Both the position numbers and the translations under genes were made by a program. From Shimia sp. (GTDB lineage Bacteria > Pseudomonadota > Alphaproteobacteria > Rhodobacterales > Rhodobacteraceae), in the NCBI RefSeq assembly GCF_022448905.1, contig NZ_JAKVCW010000013.1, positions 79,150-143,149 on the forward strand: DNA of 64,000 nucleotides. The letters are read 5' to 3'. The notes beneath the pieces were generated by a model. It did not search any database. It worked only from the letters and a program-made list of their open reading frames with translations, and was not told the origin of the DNA. How positions within the stretch are numbered: the stretch's first letter is position 1; the number at the start of each line of letters is the position of its first letter. This document shows positions 50,690 to 60,057 of this stretch, piece after piece.

Positions 50690-51248
50690 TGGTCTTTTCT
50701 TCGCCATTATCGGCAGCCGGCCCCATCAGCATTGCAAAGACGGCCTAGTCGCTCGCTGTACCCAACACGGCATGTGAAATGCGCCTCAAATCTGACAACC
50801 GACCTGCATTTAAGCCAGCATTTCAAAAATGCTGTGCGGCAGAACGAACGAGAGACAGTGCGTTAGGTCATTACGCCTGCAACCTTTGATCCGAAGAAGC
50901 AATGTGTCACCCATGGTGAATAGGCGGATATGGTATGCAAAGTGTCCTCAGTCAAATTTGCAAAAAAGACCGCTCTTAAATGAATGTCCAGCCCCCTTTG
51001 CATCTACGCCTCTAACAGCTTGGATGAGTTCTTTGACCATGGTTCAGACCTTGACCAAGGCGATCGCACCTTGACGCCCTTTCGGTCAGAACAACCAGTT
51101 CCAGCCCCTCGGCCTTCAGGAGGTTTACAGTTTACGCAATAGGTTGATGTTTTGAGCAAAGCCAATTCTGGGAAAATCCTTCCCTCAGCCGCCCCATGAA
51201 CAACGGCGTATGTTCGATTCCTGCTTAGAGGAATGAGACCCAGATGAG
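50690..51248. other. Region without a supportable gene
   Basis: About 560 bp between the IS remnant and the mannitol dehydrogenase 3' end. Only short frames without recognisable family features are present. Together with the remnant it looks like decayed DNA at the border of the mevalonate operon. Confidence 0.5.
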
Positions 51249-52715
51249 TCACCCATCAACGTAACCCGCAATGGTAGCTTCAACCCCATCCGAGTACAGC
51301 TGCGCAAGAAACCGCGAAAATGCCTCCGAGAATCCGCCACTGTCGGCAATGTCGCCGTAAATATGTCGTTGCTCCAACCATGCTTGCGGCGTCTGCTTTG
51401 CCGCATTGGCAGCTTCAGAGAGGCGCGCCCAATCCGGGTCATTGGCCTTGATTGTGCTGCCATCTTCCCGCACGCCCTGGCACATGCGCGCCCAAAGCGC
51501 CTGAGACAAAGCTAAGCCATTCGTTGGCGTCCCTGCGGCCAAGGCAGTTCGAATGATCGGCAAAACGGCCCCTGAGTGGCGGCTGGATCCATCAAACGCC
51601 ACCCGTCTGACAGTGTCGACCATCGCGGGGTTGGAGAAGCGCGCGTCGATAAGGTCCACATAGGCTTCTGGCGAGATCTCAGGCACGGGGGTGATGTGAG
51701 GCAGGATTTCTTCAAGCGCCACTTTTCGAAACAGCGCTTTGATCATAGGAGTGCGCATCGCGTCTGCGATTGTGTGGAGCCCCAGTATCTCAGCTGGCGC
51801 TGCAATCACTTGATGACCGCCGTTAAGTAACTGAAGTTTCATCGCTTCATAGTCGTGCACGCGATCTGAAACCGTTACACCGACGTCCTCCAGCGGGGGG
51901 CGACCGGCGCAAAAGTCATCTTCGATCACCCATTGACGAAAATTTTCATGTGTCACAGGCGCAGCGTCGCCTATGCCGATGCTTTGCGCCAAGGCCACCT
52001 CTCCTGGTCCGGTGGCGGGTACGATACAATCCACCATGGAATTCGGAAAACTAACAGTCTCTGCAATCCATTGCGCCAGATCAGGGGCGCTTAGCTTGGC
52101 CAAGCCTATCACTACCTCTTTAAGAATGCGCCCATTGCCCGGCAAGTTGTCACAGCTCATGCAGGTGAAAGGACCAATGGCCGCGGCCCGCCGCACTTTC
52201 AGCGCTGCGACAATGGCGCCAAAGGCGGTGCGAGGGGTGTCACGGTTGACCGCGTCATGCTGAATATCGGGATGCGTGCGCGAGAACCGTTTGTCAGCTG
52301 GATCGAGGAAATAACCCCCTTCGGTGACCGTTAGGGACACAATCCGGATACGCGGGTCCGAAAGTTGGCGGATCAAGGCGCGATTGCCCTCCTCGATCGA
52401 CACAAAATCAACCATCGCCCCGACCACCTCGGCAGAGGAGCCGGACGGGTCCAGTTCGATCAGGGTTGTGAGGTAATCCTGAGCCGCCAGCTTATCGCGT
52501 TGCGCACTGTCATAATCGCGCACCCCTGCGCCGATGATGGCCCAGTCCAGCGCTTTGCCCAGCTGCATAAGACGGTGCAAATACCACGCCTGATGCGCGC
52601 GGTGGAAATTGCCAACGCCAATATGCACGATCCCCGGGGTAAGCGCCGCGCGATCGTAAGTCGGCACAAGAACACCTTCCGGCATCTCTTGAAGTGTCGC
52701 GTTGCTGAGCTTCAT
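51249..52715 (-). CDS. mtlK: Mannitol 2-dehydrogenase / polyol long-chain dehydrogenase
   Basis: A 488-residue member of the mannitol dehydrogenase family (PSLDR). GIVHIGVGNFHRAHQ (about residues 26-40) is the NAD-binding start, and MKLQLLNGGHQ (about 295-305) holds the catalytic Lys, Asn and His of the family. It oxidises D-mannitol (or D-arabinitol, sorbitol) to the ketose. The ATG at 52715 follows a GAGGAG site; the frame continues ten codons further upstream without one. It is the last gene of the smo-type importer operon, 75 bp after the ATPase, matching the role of MtlK in Rhodobacter sphaeroides. Confidence 0.9.
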   Translation of the reverse strand: MKLSNATLQEMPEGVLVPTYDRAALTPGIVHIGVGNFHRAHQAWYLHRLMQLGKALDWAIIGAGVRDYDSAQRDKLAAQDYLTTLIELDPSGSSAEVVGAMVDFVSIEEGNRALIRQLSDPRIRIVSLTVTEGGYFLDPADKRFSRTHPDIQHDAVNRDTPRTAFGAIVAALKVRRAAAIGPFTCMSCDNLPGNGRILKEVVIGLAKLSAPDLAQWIAETVSFPNSMVDCIVPATGPGEVALAQSIGIGDAAPVTHENFRQWVIEDDFCAGRPPLEDVGVTVSDRVHDYEAMKLQLLNGGHQVIAAPAEILGLHTIADAMRTPMIKALFRKVALEEILPHITPVPEISPEAYVDLIDARFSNPAMVDTVRRVAFDGSSRHSGAVLPIIRTALAAGTPTNGLALSQALWARMCQGVREDGSTIKANDPDWARLSEAANAAKQTPQAWLEQRHIYGDIADSGGFSEAFSRFLAQLYSDGVEATIAGYVDG

Positions 52716-52790
52716 CGTTTCCGATCTCCTCGCGGGGTATCCCATCAGCTCTTCTTTCTTTGCGGCTGGGTTAAAGGGCGTAGGGCGGCA

Positions 52791-53795
52791 TCACACGATG
52801 CGCAGCCCATCTGTGTCGAACTTGTGGATCTGCTCAGCCTGCGGCGTCAGATAAACCGTGTCGCCATGGCGCACAGCAATATCGCCGGTGATGCGCACAG
52901 TGAACGTCTCCGCAAGCCCCGTGTCATGCACGTGGATGAAAGTGTCGGATCCAAGATGTTCTGCCACGCCGACCACTCCTTTCCACAGACCTTCCGTCGT
53001 GCTGACCTCGGTGTGTTCAGGGCGGAGACCAATGGTGTGAGCGCCTTGTTTGGCCGCTTCGTCTCCTGAGATGAAGTTCATCTTGGGGGACCCAATAAAG
53101 CCGGCCACAAACTTGTTTCGTGGTTTGTGATAAAGCTCCAGCGGAGAACCAACTTGTTCGATCACACCGGCCTGCAGCACCACAATCTTGTCAGCCATGG
53201 TCATGGCTTCGACCTGATCGTGGGTCACATAGATCATCGTGGTTTGCATACGGTTGTGCATCTCGCTGATCTCAAGGCGCATACCCACGCGCAAGGCAGC
53301 GTCCAGGTTGGACAGGGGCTCGTCAAAAAGGAAAGCCGAGGGATCGCGCACAATGGCACGGCCGATGGCAACCCTCTGGCGCTGTCCACCGGAGAGCTGC
53401 CCTGGCTTGCGGTCCAGATAATCCGTGAGGTTCAACGCATTGGCCGCCGCGGCTATGCGCTTTTCCTGCTCGTCCTCATCCACGCCCGCCATGCGCATCG
53501 GAAAGGCAATGTTCTTGCGCACCGTCATGTGCGGATAAAGCGCATAGGATTGAAACACCATTGCCAACCCACGCTTGGAGGGCGGCACCTCTGTCATGTT
53601 TTCATCGTCAATGATGACCTTGCCCGAGGTTGTTTCCTCTAGCCCGGCAATCAGCCTGAGCAATGTGGACTTACCGCAGCCTGACGGCCCTACGAAAACC
53701 GCGAACTCACCGTCTTCAATGGTCAGGTTCAGTGGTGGAATGACCTCCACGTCACCGAAAGACTTGGTCACGTTTTCAAGTTGAATGCGTCCCAT
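52791..53795 (-). CDS. smoK: Sorbitol/mannitol ABC transporter ATP-binding protein (SmoK-like)
   Basis: A 334-residue CUT1-class ATPase: Walker [10 protein letters not shown] (about 36-44), [13 protein letters not shown], Walker [15 protein letters not shown]-loop [11 protein letters not shown] and C-terminal TOBE domain. It starts nine bases after the permease SmoG stop. Assignment to polyols rests on the operon with mannitol dehydrogenase. Confidence 0.9.
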   Translation of the reverse strand: MGRIQLENVTKSFGDVEVIPPLNLTIEDGEFAVFVGPSGCGKSTLLRLIAGLEETTSGKVIIDDENMTEVPPSKRGLAMVFQSYALYPHMTVRKNIAFPMRMAGVDEDEQEKRIAAAANALNLTDYLDRKPGQLSGGQRQRVAIGRAIVRDPSAFLFDEPLSNLDAALRVGMRLEISEMHNRMQTTMIYVTHDQVEAMTMADKIVVLQAGVIEQVGSPLELYHKPRNKFVAGFIGSPKMNFISGDEAAKQGAHTIGLRPEHTEVSTTEGLWKGVVGVAEHLGSDTFIHVHDTGLAETFTVRITGDIAVRHGDTVYLTPQAEQIHKFDTDGLRIV

Positions 53796-53804
53796 GACGT
53801 TTCC

Positions 53805-54638
53805 TTACTTCACGGCGCCAAAGGTCAGGCCTTGGACCAATTGTTTTTGACAGAACCAGCCGAGCACCACGATGGGGCCAACAGCGGCAGTGGAGACAGC
53901 CGACAGGCGGCCAAAGAATAGGCCTTCGGGTGCGCGATTGCCTTCGATGAGTTTGGAAAGCGTGGCAGCGTCGGTGGTGGTTAGACGCACCGTCCAATAC
54001 GCCTCGTTCCAGCAAAAGATGAAGCACAGCAGCGCGGTCGAGGCGATGCCTCCCCAAGCCAGCGGGATCAGGATTTCCTTGATCTCCCCGAGCGTATCGA
54101 CGCCGTCCATTTTGCCAGCCTCGATGATGTCCTTGGGGATCTCCTTGAAGTAGGTGAAGAGCATCCAGATCACGATCGGCAGGTTGATTAGGCTTAGCAC
54201 CAGAATGATCATGAAGTGGGTATCAAACAGTCCCAGACTCTTGGTTAAAAAGGTCATCGGGTAGAGCACTGCAGCAGCGGGCAGCATCTTGGTAGACAAC
54301 ATCCACATCAGCACATCTTTGGTGCGCTTGGTCGGGTTGAACGCCATGGCGTAGGCCGCTGGAATACTCACCACAAGCGTGAAGATCGTGGCAAACACAG
54401 AGGTGATGACCGAGTTGCGCGCAAAGCGCCAATAGTCGTAGTTTTCGGTCATATTGAGATAGTTTTCGAGCGTCGGTGTGAACCAGAGCAGATACTCAGA
54501 CTTCACCGCATCAGCATCGGTTTTGAAGCTGGTCAGCACCATCCAGAAGATTGGGAAGAAAAACAGGAGCCCCACAATCCAGGCCAGCACTGGCCAGAGG
54601 ACATTCGAGAGTTTTGAAGATTGTGCAACGATGGCCAT
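53805..54638 (-). CDS. smoG: Sorbitol/mannitol ABC transporter permease (SmoG-like)
   Basis: A 277-residue MalG-type permease with about six helices; the coupling segment is EAGKMDGVDTLGEIKEILIP (about 185-205). It starts six bases after the SmoF stop and ends nine before the ATPase start. Forms the polyol channel with SmoF. Confidence 0.9.
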   Translation of the reverse strand: MAIVAQSSKLSNVLWPVLAWIVGLLFFFPIFWMVLTSFKTDADAVKSEYLLWFTPTLENYLNMTENYDYWRFARNSVITSVFATIFTLVVSIPAAYAMAFNPTKRTKDVLMWMLSTKMLPAAAVLYPMTFLTKSLGLFDTHFMIILVLSLINLPIVIWMLFTYFKEIPKDIIEAGKMDGVDTLGEIKEILIPLAWGGIASTALLCFIFCWNEAYWTVRLTTTDAATLSKLIEGNRAPEGLFFGRLSAVSTAAVGPIVVLGWFCQKQLVQGLTFGAVK

Positions 54639-54644
54639 GGTCCG

Positions 54645-55583
54645 TTACTCCATCAAAGTCTTGCCAATCATGCGCAGCAGAAAAATTGCGACGATGTTGG
54701 CAAGGATGACTGCGAAGATGCCGGTTGCGCTGGCAGCTCCGATGTTGTTGTTGGCAAACTCACCGATCAGATATGGCAGGTTCTTGTTGCCGTTCCCGCG
54801 GCTGACGATCTCGATCTCCGCGTAAAGTGACAGGTGGAAAATCGCCTGGATCATCACCACGATGGCAATTGGTCGGCCCAAGTGCGGCAAGGTGAGAAAG
54901 CGAAACTGTGACCACGGACCAGCACCGTCCAAAACAGCCGCCTCTTTCTGTTGCTGGTCCTCAGACTGCAGTGACGTCATGAAAATCAGCACCGCAAAGG
55001 GGGTCCACTGCCATGTCACCATAATGATGACCGCAAGGGCGGAGGTCTGTGTGGCCCGGAAAGAGATCGGTGTGAGCTCCGGCCAAAGTGAGAAAAACCA
55101 ACCCACAAGCGGCGCATTGCGCAGTCCCTCAACCATGTCGTTGATGCTGCCCACTGTGATGCCCTGCAGACCAAGCACAGGATCCAAGATCATATTGATC
55201 CACAGAACGGCGTTTACGGCTGGCATGACAAAGAAAGGCGAAATCAGCAGCACGCGAACGATCCCACGACCCGGAAAGGCACGGTTGATCAACACGGCGA
55301 TCAGCACACCGAGGATCACGGTCAAAAAAAGGATGCTGCAGACAATGACGAGGCTGTTTTGGATCGAGAGCAAGAAATCTTTGGACTTCAGGACAAATTC
55401 GTAGTTCCCAAACCCCCGCCAGTTGCTCAAACTGGGGCTGGTCCATTCAGGTCGCCGCAGGCTGTTCAGCACATAGCGAATGAACGAAAAATACAAGGTC
55501 ATTCCTAGCGGCACCAGCATCCAGACTAAGAGCAATAGGACCGCTGGGGTTTGCAGGAGCCTTGGAAGCGTTCTCTTAGACAT
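54645..55583 (-). CDS. smoF: Sorbitol/mannitol ABC transporter permease (SmoF-like)
   Basis: A 312-residue MalF-type permease with about six helices; coupling segment EAAVLDGAGPWSQFRFLTLP (about 230-250). A GGGAGGAAAG site precedes the ATG at 55583. The 160 bp between this gene and the binding-protein stop contain a strong hairpin and no gene. Confidence 0.9.
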   Translation of the reverse strand: MSKRTLPRLLQTPAVLLLLVWMLVPLGMTLYFSFIRYVLNSLRRPEWTSPSLSNWRGFGNYEFVLKSKDFLLSIQNSLVIVCSILFLTVILGVLIAVLINRAFPGRGIVRVLLISPFFVMPAVNAVLWINMILDPVLGLQGITVGSINDMVEGLRNAPLVGWFFSLWPELTPISFRATQTSALAVIIMVTWQWTPFAVLIFMTSLQSEDQQQKEAAVLDGAGPWSQFRFLTLPHLGRPIAIVVMIQAIFHLSLYAEIEIVSRGNGNKNLPYLIGEFANNNIGAASATGIFAVILANIVAIFLLRMIGKTLME

Positions 55584-55695
55584 GAGGCTTTCCTCCCGCC
55601 AAGACGATAAAATCGTTCAGCGTGTTGTTCGTAGATTGCAATTGGGTGAAGGGTACGTGTCGCTAAGTTATCAGAGCAAGCCAGCGATTAGCTTT

Positions 55696-55730
55696 AAAAG
55701 GAGGGCGACGCTAGGGACCGCAACCCTCCC
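55696..55730 (-). terminator. Intercistronic hairpin after the polyol binding-protein gene
   Basis: In the minus-strand sense, GGGAGGG and CCCTCC arms with further partial pairing, then TTTT. It lies 14 bp after the smoE stop and before smoF; likely a partial terminator or stabilising structure. Confidence 0.6.
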
Positions 55731-55743
55731 GGGGAGCAGAGGC

Positions 55744-57012
55744 TTAATAGTAGCCAGCCTCTTTCATGATCGCATCAGCAGCCGCCTGTGAAGCAGCCAG
55801 GGCCTCATCGACAGACTTGGCACCAGACAATGCTGCGGCCATCTCTTGAGCAACAGCGGAGCCCACTTCTGGGAACTCAGGGATGGCAGCAAACTGCACA
55901 CCTACGTATGGCTTCAAGTCCGTCGCCTGTGGTGCAGCGCTTTCAATCGCCATCATTTCCGCCTTGGCGAAACCGGCCGCGGCCTGGAACTCAGGCAACG
56001 CATAGGTGGACGCCCGTTGTCCTGTCGGAACTGAACCCCAACCAAACTCTGGGTGGTTACCAACAGCTTGCACATACTCTTTGGAAGTTGCCCACTCGAT
56101 GAAATCGGACGCCGCCTCGGCGTTTGGAGAGCCAGCCGGAATGGCCATGGCCCAGGCCCATAGCCAGTTGGCACCGACGGAGTTACCTGCGTTTGGCGAT
56201 TGCGCGTAAGCAACGCCATCTACTTCCAGGAAGGACGCAGCAATTGTGGCGTCAATCCACATCCCGCATTTGCCTTCGTTATAAAGGGCAAGAATTTCGT
56301 TGAACGAGTTGCCTTCTGAGCCCGGAGGACCGTAGTTGCCAAGCAGGTCAACGTAGAAGTTGATTGCTGCGCGCCACTCGTCGCTGTCGATGGTTGGGCG
56401 ATAGTCTTTGTCAAACCAAGCGCCGCCAAAGGAATTCACCACCGTTGTGATAAAGGCCATGTTGTCGCCCCAACCTGGCTTGCCGCGCAGGCAGGCGCCG
56501 TAAACGCCTTCGTCTGGGTTGTGGATCGCGGCGGCTGCAGCTTTCACATTATCCCAGCTGTCGTTGTCGGCAATGTTCACGCCGGCAGCGTCCGTGAGGT
56601 CTTTGCGATACATCACCATGGAACTCTCGCCATAGAACGGCGCCGCATACATTTGGCCCTCGTGGCTCAGCCCCGCGCGGATCGCAGGCAAGATGTCCCC
56701 TTCATCATAGGTGGCGCCGAACTTGAGAGGCTCAATCCAGCCTGCCGCGCCCCAGATAGCTGCTTCCTGCATGCCAATGTTGATGATGTCATACTGGCCA
56801 CCACCGGTGGCCGTATCGGAGGTCACTTGCTCGCGCAGAACACCTTCCTCCAGCGAAACCCAGTTCAGTTCCACTCCGGTCTCTGCCGTGTAGGCTTCAG
56901 CAACCTTTTGCATGTTGATCATGTGACCGTTGTTCACGATCGCAATGGTCAGGCTGGTGTCGGCAGCAGCTGCACCGGCCATCAAGGTCATGGCACTCAC
57001 CGCACCAAGCAC
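55744..57012 (-). CDS. smoE: Sorbitol/mannitol ABC transporter substrate-binding protein, with stop at codon 3 of the expected frame
   Basis: A family 1 solute-binding protein, about 422 residues from the GTG at 57012. NGHMINMQKVAEAYTAETGVELNWVSLEE and the later WIDATIAASFLE and PAGSPNAEAASDFIEW are typical of polyol binding proteins (SmoE). The expected start is the ATG at 57027, which has an excellent GGGAGG site, but it reads ATG TCC TAA: a stop lies in codon 3 and the reading frame then continues AGA AAC GTG into the signal peptide. From the GTG the protein would lose the positively charged N-terminus of its signal peptide. Either the gene is damaged, translation restarts at GTG, or the base call is wrong. 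Confidence 0.85.
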   Translation of the reverse strand: MLGAVSAMTLMAGAAAADTSLTIAIVNNGHMINMQKVAEAYTAETGVELNWVSLEEGVLREQVTSDTATGGGQYDIINIGMQEAAIWGAAGWIEPLKFGATYDEGDILPAIRAGLSHEGQMYAAPFYGESSMVMYRKDLTDAAGVNIADNDSWDNVKAAAAAIHNPDEGVYGACLRGKPGWGDNMAFITTVVNSFGGAWFDKDYRPTIDSDEWRAAINFYVDLLGNYGPPGSEGNSFNEILALYNEGKCGMWIDATIAASFLEVDGVAYAQSPNAGNSVGANWLWAWAMAIPAGSPNAEAASDFIEWATSKEYVQAVGNHPEFGWGSVPTGQRASTYALPEFQAAAGFAKAEMMAIESAAPQATDLKPYVGVQFAAIPEFPEVGSAVAQEMAAALSGAKSVDEALAASQAAADAIMKEAGYY

Positions 57013-57099
57013 GTTTCTTTAGGACATCCGATCCTCCCTGTCTCTGGATGTTGCCCGCACAGGCTATCGTCGCAATGCGCCTTGCGTCAGTTTATTTTT

Positions 57100-57113
57100 T
57101 TTACGCGCGCAAA
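57100..57113. promoter_or_regulatory. Candidate LacI operator before smoE
   Basis: TTTACGCGCGCAAA, palindromic except for one base pair and centred on CG, in the 117-bp gap between the LacI gene and smoE. It is flanked by A/T-rich promoter-like sequence. Candidate only, as there is one copy. Confidence 0.35.
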
Positions 57114-57144
57114 TTTTTATAATTACATGAGACTAATCAATGCA

Positions 57145-58176
57145 TTACGCAGAGCCGCGCATAATCAACCGCCCCTCAAATAATGTAACATCCCGCGTTG
57201 TCGCACGCTGCCTCGACTCAATTAGCCTCAAAAGTGTCTCCACACTCCTCGCCCCAATGGAATCGTAGTCTTGAGAAACCGTGGTCAACGACGGACAGGT
57301 GTATTGCGAGAACGGATGGTTATCGTGCCCCGCCACGCGCAACGCACTGCCTGCGCCTAAACCAACGCGCAACCCGTTTTCATAGGCAGCGGACAAAAAA
57401 CCAATCGCCAAACGGTCGTTGGAACACAGCACTGTGTTGGTTGGCAGCAGGCGATTGGAAATCAACCGTGTGCCTTCGCGAAATCCAATCTCCTCAAAGT
57501 CCCAGCCCTCGCCATCTGTCTGGATCAAATGTGGCTTCTGGTCCAAACGTTCCATTGCCGCGACATAGGCTGCTCGCCGTTTGTATGCGTTTGGGTTGAT
57601 AGGAGACTTCATTTCAAAAAACACCGGAGGCTCCCCGGTTCTGCACAGGTATTCGACAATCAGTTCAATGCTTTGGTCATTGTCGGAACCAAAGAAGGCC
57701 TCCCCGACCCCTTCCAGATTGGCATCAAAAAGAACCGTCGGAACTTCCTCTGCGAACTCGGCCACCTTTGCAGTGTCAGACGCGCGTCCCAATGGGGCCA
57801 AAAGCACCCCTGCCGGCTTGATCGCGCGTAAACTGTCCAGGTTGGCGATTTCCTGCTCTGGCCCCGCGTGGGAACTCAGCAACAGTGGGTTAAATCCCGC
57901 CTTCAAAATCATCCCTTCCATTGTCCGAGCAATACCGGCAAAAAACGGATCGGTCAGATTGGGCACCACCAGACCGATGTTTTTTGTCTGCCTTCGGTTT
58001 TGATTGATCGCATAAATATTGGGTCGGTAATTATATTGCTCCAATGCCGCTTCGATGCGCGCACGCGTGGTTTTCCGCACGCTCTCCGGATCGTTGAAAT
58101 ACTTCGAAATCGTTGGCCGGGAAATCCCGCTGATCGCAGCGAAGTCTTCCATGTTTTTGATTTTGGGCTCGCTCAT
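57145..58176 (-). CDS. LacI-family transcriptional regulator of the polyol operon
   Basis: A 343-residue LacI protein: helix-turn-helix at about 8-30 (EDFAAISGISRPTISKYFNDPESV) and a periplasmic-binding-like effector domain, here starting IGLVVPNLTDPFFAGIARTMEG near residue 68. It lies directly upstream of and collinear with smoE-smoF-smoG-smoK-mtlK and very likely controls it in response to a polyol. Rhodobacter sphaeroides uses a different regulator for its smo operon. The 282-bp stretch 58177-58458 to the divergent GntR gene holds no gene. Confidence 0.92.
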   Translation of the reverse strand: MSEPKIKNMEDFAAISGISRPTISKYFNDPESVRKTTRARIEAALEQYNYRPNIYAINQNRRQTKNIGLVVPNLTDPFFAGIARTMEGMILKAGFNPLLLSSHAGPEQEIANLDSLRAIKPAGVLLAPLGRASDTAKVAEFAEEVPTVLFDANLEGVGEAFFGSDNDQSIELIVEYLCRTGEPPVFFEMKSPINPNAYKRRAAYVAAMERLDQKPHLIQTDGEGWDFEEIGFREGTRLISNRLLPTNTVLCSNDRLAIGFLSAAYENGLRVGLGAGSALRVAGHDNHPFSQYTCPSLTTVSQDYDSIGARSVETLLRLIESRQRATTRDVTLFEGRLIMRGSA

Positions 58177-58458
58177 TGCCTGTCCTTCTGGCGCAAATTC
58201 GCGCGTTCGCTTCCAAAACTAATGTAAAACGCCAGTCAAAGACATCTGAAACTTGACGCCCGGAAAGTTAGTTCACCACACAGCGGGACTCAGGCGCGCA
58301 CGCCCCGCGCACCATTCCCTTGAGGCGAAAATTGTTCTAGACAGCATTGACTGATCGGAAGCCAGCCCTCGCATTTTTCTCTGCTCTCGAAGCAAAAACA
58401 GTATCCCAAATTTGCGATTTTTCATTGCGAAGATCCACAATTTCGATATTTTTAAGTT

Positions 58459-59145
58459 ATGTTTAATCCAGTCGAAACACCGCCAGTTAAGCCGACTGGC
58501 GAAACCGGATCCGCCACGCAGCAAGCTTATGCAGCGTTGCGTCGAATGATCGTTATCGGGGAGTTGTCCCCTGGCGAGAAACTTAAAATCGACACATTGC
58601 GAAAGACGCTGGACACCGGGGCCTCTCCTGTCCGCGAAGCACTAAGCCTTTTGGTGAGCGATCAACTGGTTGAACGACTTGATCAGCGCGGGTTTCGGAC
58701 AGCCTCTGCAAGCCGCGGCAATTTCGAAGAGATCCTGATGCTGCGCTGTCACCTGGAAGAGATGGCCCTTCGGCGCAGCATTACCTCCGGCAATCAAAAC
58801 TGGGAGGAAAGCCTTGTCCTCGCCCACCACCGTATGGGGCGGCAGAACCGGGACGATGTGGAAGCCTTTGAAGAGCGCCACAAAGCCTTTCACATGGCAC
58901 TGCTTTCCGCCTGTGACTCCCCAATTTTGCTCAAGTTTTGCAACCAACTGTATGATCTCAATGTGCGCTACCGCTATCTCGCGGGACGCGCATCGGGCTA
59001 TCAAAAGCGGGACGTCAGCAACGAACACGCGGACATTTTGGCGGCAACCGTCGAACGCAACGCCAATCTGGCGGTGGAACGCTTGATTTCACACTATCGG
59101 CAAACCGGCGACTTCCTGACGGCGCAGTTTGACACCCCAGAGTAG
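58459..59145 (+). CDS. GntR-family transcriptional regulator (FCD subfamily)
   Basis: A 228-residue regulator: winged helix about 18-85 (LKIDTLRKTLDTGASPVREALSLLVSDQLV) and FCD ligand domain about 95-215. It converges on the dioxygenase/TRAP genes and is probably their regulator, as FCD proteins commonly respond to aromatic or organic acids; no operator was identified. Confidence 0.9.
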   Translation: MFNPVETPPVKPTGETGSATQQAYAALRRMIVIGELSPGEKLKIDTLRKTLDTGASPVREALSLLVSDQLVERLDQRGFRTASASRGNFEEILMLRCHLEEMALRRSITSGNQNWEESLVLAHHRMGRQNRDDVEAFEERHKAFHMALLSACDSPILLKFCNQLYDLNVRYRYLAGRASGYQKRDVSNEHADILAATVERNANLAVERLISHYRQTGDFLTAQFDTPE

Positions 59146-59181
59146 GCAGTCGGCCCGCCCCTCAGGACAGGCCAACACTGC

Positions 59182-60048
59182 TCAAGCTTTCGCCAATACC
59201 AGATCAAAGTCGACCCGCGCGTAGGGCCCATTGACCTTGCCGGACAGTTCAAACCCATCTGGGAAGCTGCCAGCAGGCTGCGGGACATAGGTCATGACCA
59301 AGTCCTCGCGCACACCAAACACCGTATCCTGATCCAGATAAGGATCATCGTCCGGGAACACTTCCGTCACCAGCGAGCGGAAGCCATCGGCGGTCACGAT
59401 GTAATGCAAGTGTGATGGGCGCCACGGATGCCGCCCGGCCGCATTGAGAATATCACCAACCGGCCCATCTGAGGGCACAGTGTATTCCACGGGTCGCACC
59501 GTGGTGAACGCGTAGCGTCCATTTTCATCCGCCGTCATCAGCCCATGGAACGAATGGGTGTCCTGCTCCGGGTCCTGGCTGGAATACATCCCGTTCGGTG
59601 CAGTCTGCCAAATGTCGATCTGGGCGCCCGGGATCGCATTACCCTCCGTATCACGCACGGTTCCTTCAACGAGCACGGTTTCACCTTCATAATCCCGCTT
59701 CATATCCCCCCCAACCGCAAGCGGCGGCGGATTGGACACATGGAATGGGCCAAGCACGGAGGAACTGGTGGCCTCCGGAGTGGAGTGCAGCATATCCACC
59801 AGCGAGGACAGGCCCATGACATCGGACAGCAACACAAACTCTTGACGCTCAGCGGTGGTTATCTCCCCTGCCCGCGTCAGAAAGTCGATCCCAACCCGCC
59901 ACTCGTCGTGGGTCAAGTTCACCTCCCGGGCAAAGTCATGGATGTGACGCGCCAAAGCCGAAAGCACTTCTTTGACGCGCGGGTCCGTGTCATCGCCAAA
60001 ATAGGACGTAAAAACGTCGGTTATATTGTCTTTGGTGACAGAGCGCAT
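59182..60048 (-). CDS. Intradiol ring-cleavage dioxygenase (hydroxyquinol/catechol 1,2-dioxygenase-like)
   Basis: A 288-residue non-heme Fe(III) dioxygenase. The N-terminal dimerisation helices cover about 1-100, and the beta-sandwich core carries the four iron ligands: Y155 (NGMYSSQ), Y189 (PVEYTVP), H213 and H215 (RPSHLHYIV). Length and the ligand neighbourhood fit the 1,2-dioxygenases of hydroxyquinol or chlorocatechol pathways, which cleave the ring between the two hydroxyls. It is placed after the TRAP genes on the same strand with a 9-bp gap, pointing to uptake and cleavage of an aromatic. Maleylacetate reductase or lactonase partners are not in the window. Confidence 0.88.
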   Translation of the reverse strand: MRSVTKDNITDVFTSYFGDDTDPRVKEVLSALARHIHDFAREVNLTHDEWRVGIDFLTRAGEITTAERQEFVLLSDVMGLSSLVDMLHSTPEATSSSVLGPFHVSNPPPLAVGGDMKRDYEGETVLVEGTVRDTEGNAIPGAQIDIWQTAPNGMYSSQDPEQDTHSFHGLMTADENGRYAFTTVRPVEYTVPSDGPVGDILNAAGRHPWRPSHLHYIVTADGFRSLVTEVFPDDDPYLDQDTVFGVREDLVMTYVPQPAGSFPDGFELSGKVNGPYARVDFDLVLAKA

Positions 60049-60057
60049 GGGCGCCTC

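Noticed and set aside
51004..51252. 82-codon minus-strand frame near the mannitol dehydrogenase stop
   Set aside because: No family resemblance that I could defend as a transposase; its start lies within the mtlK 3' end.
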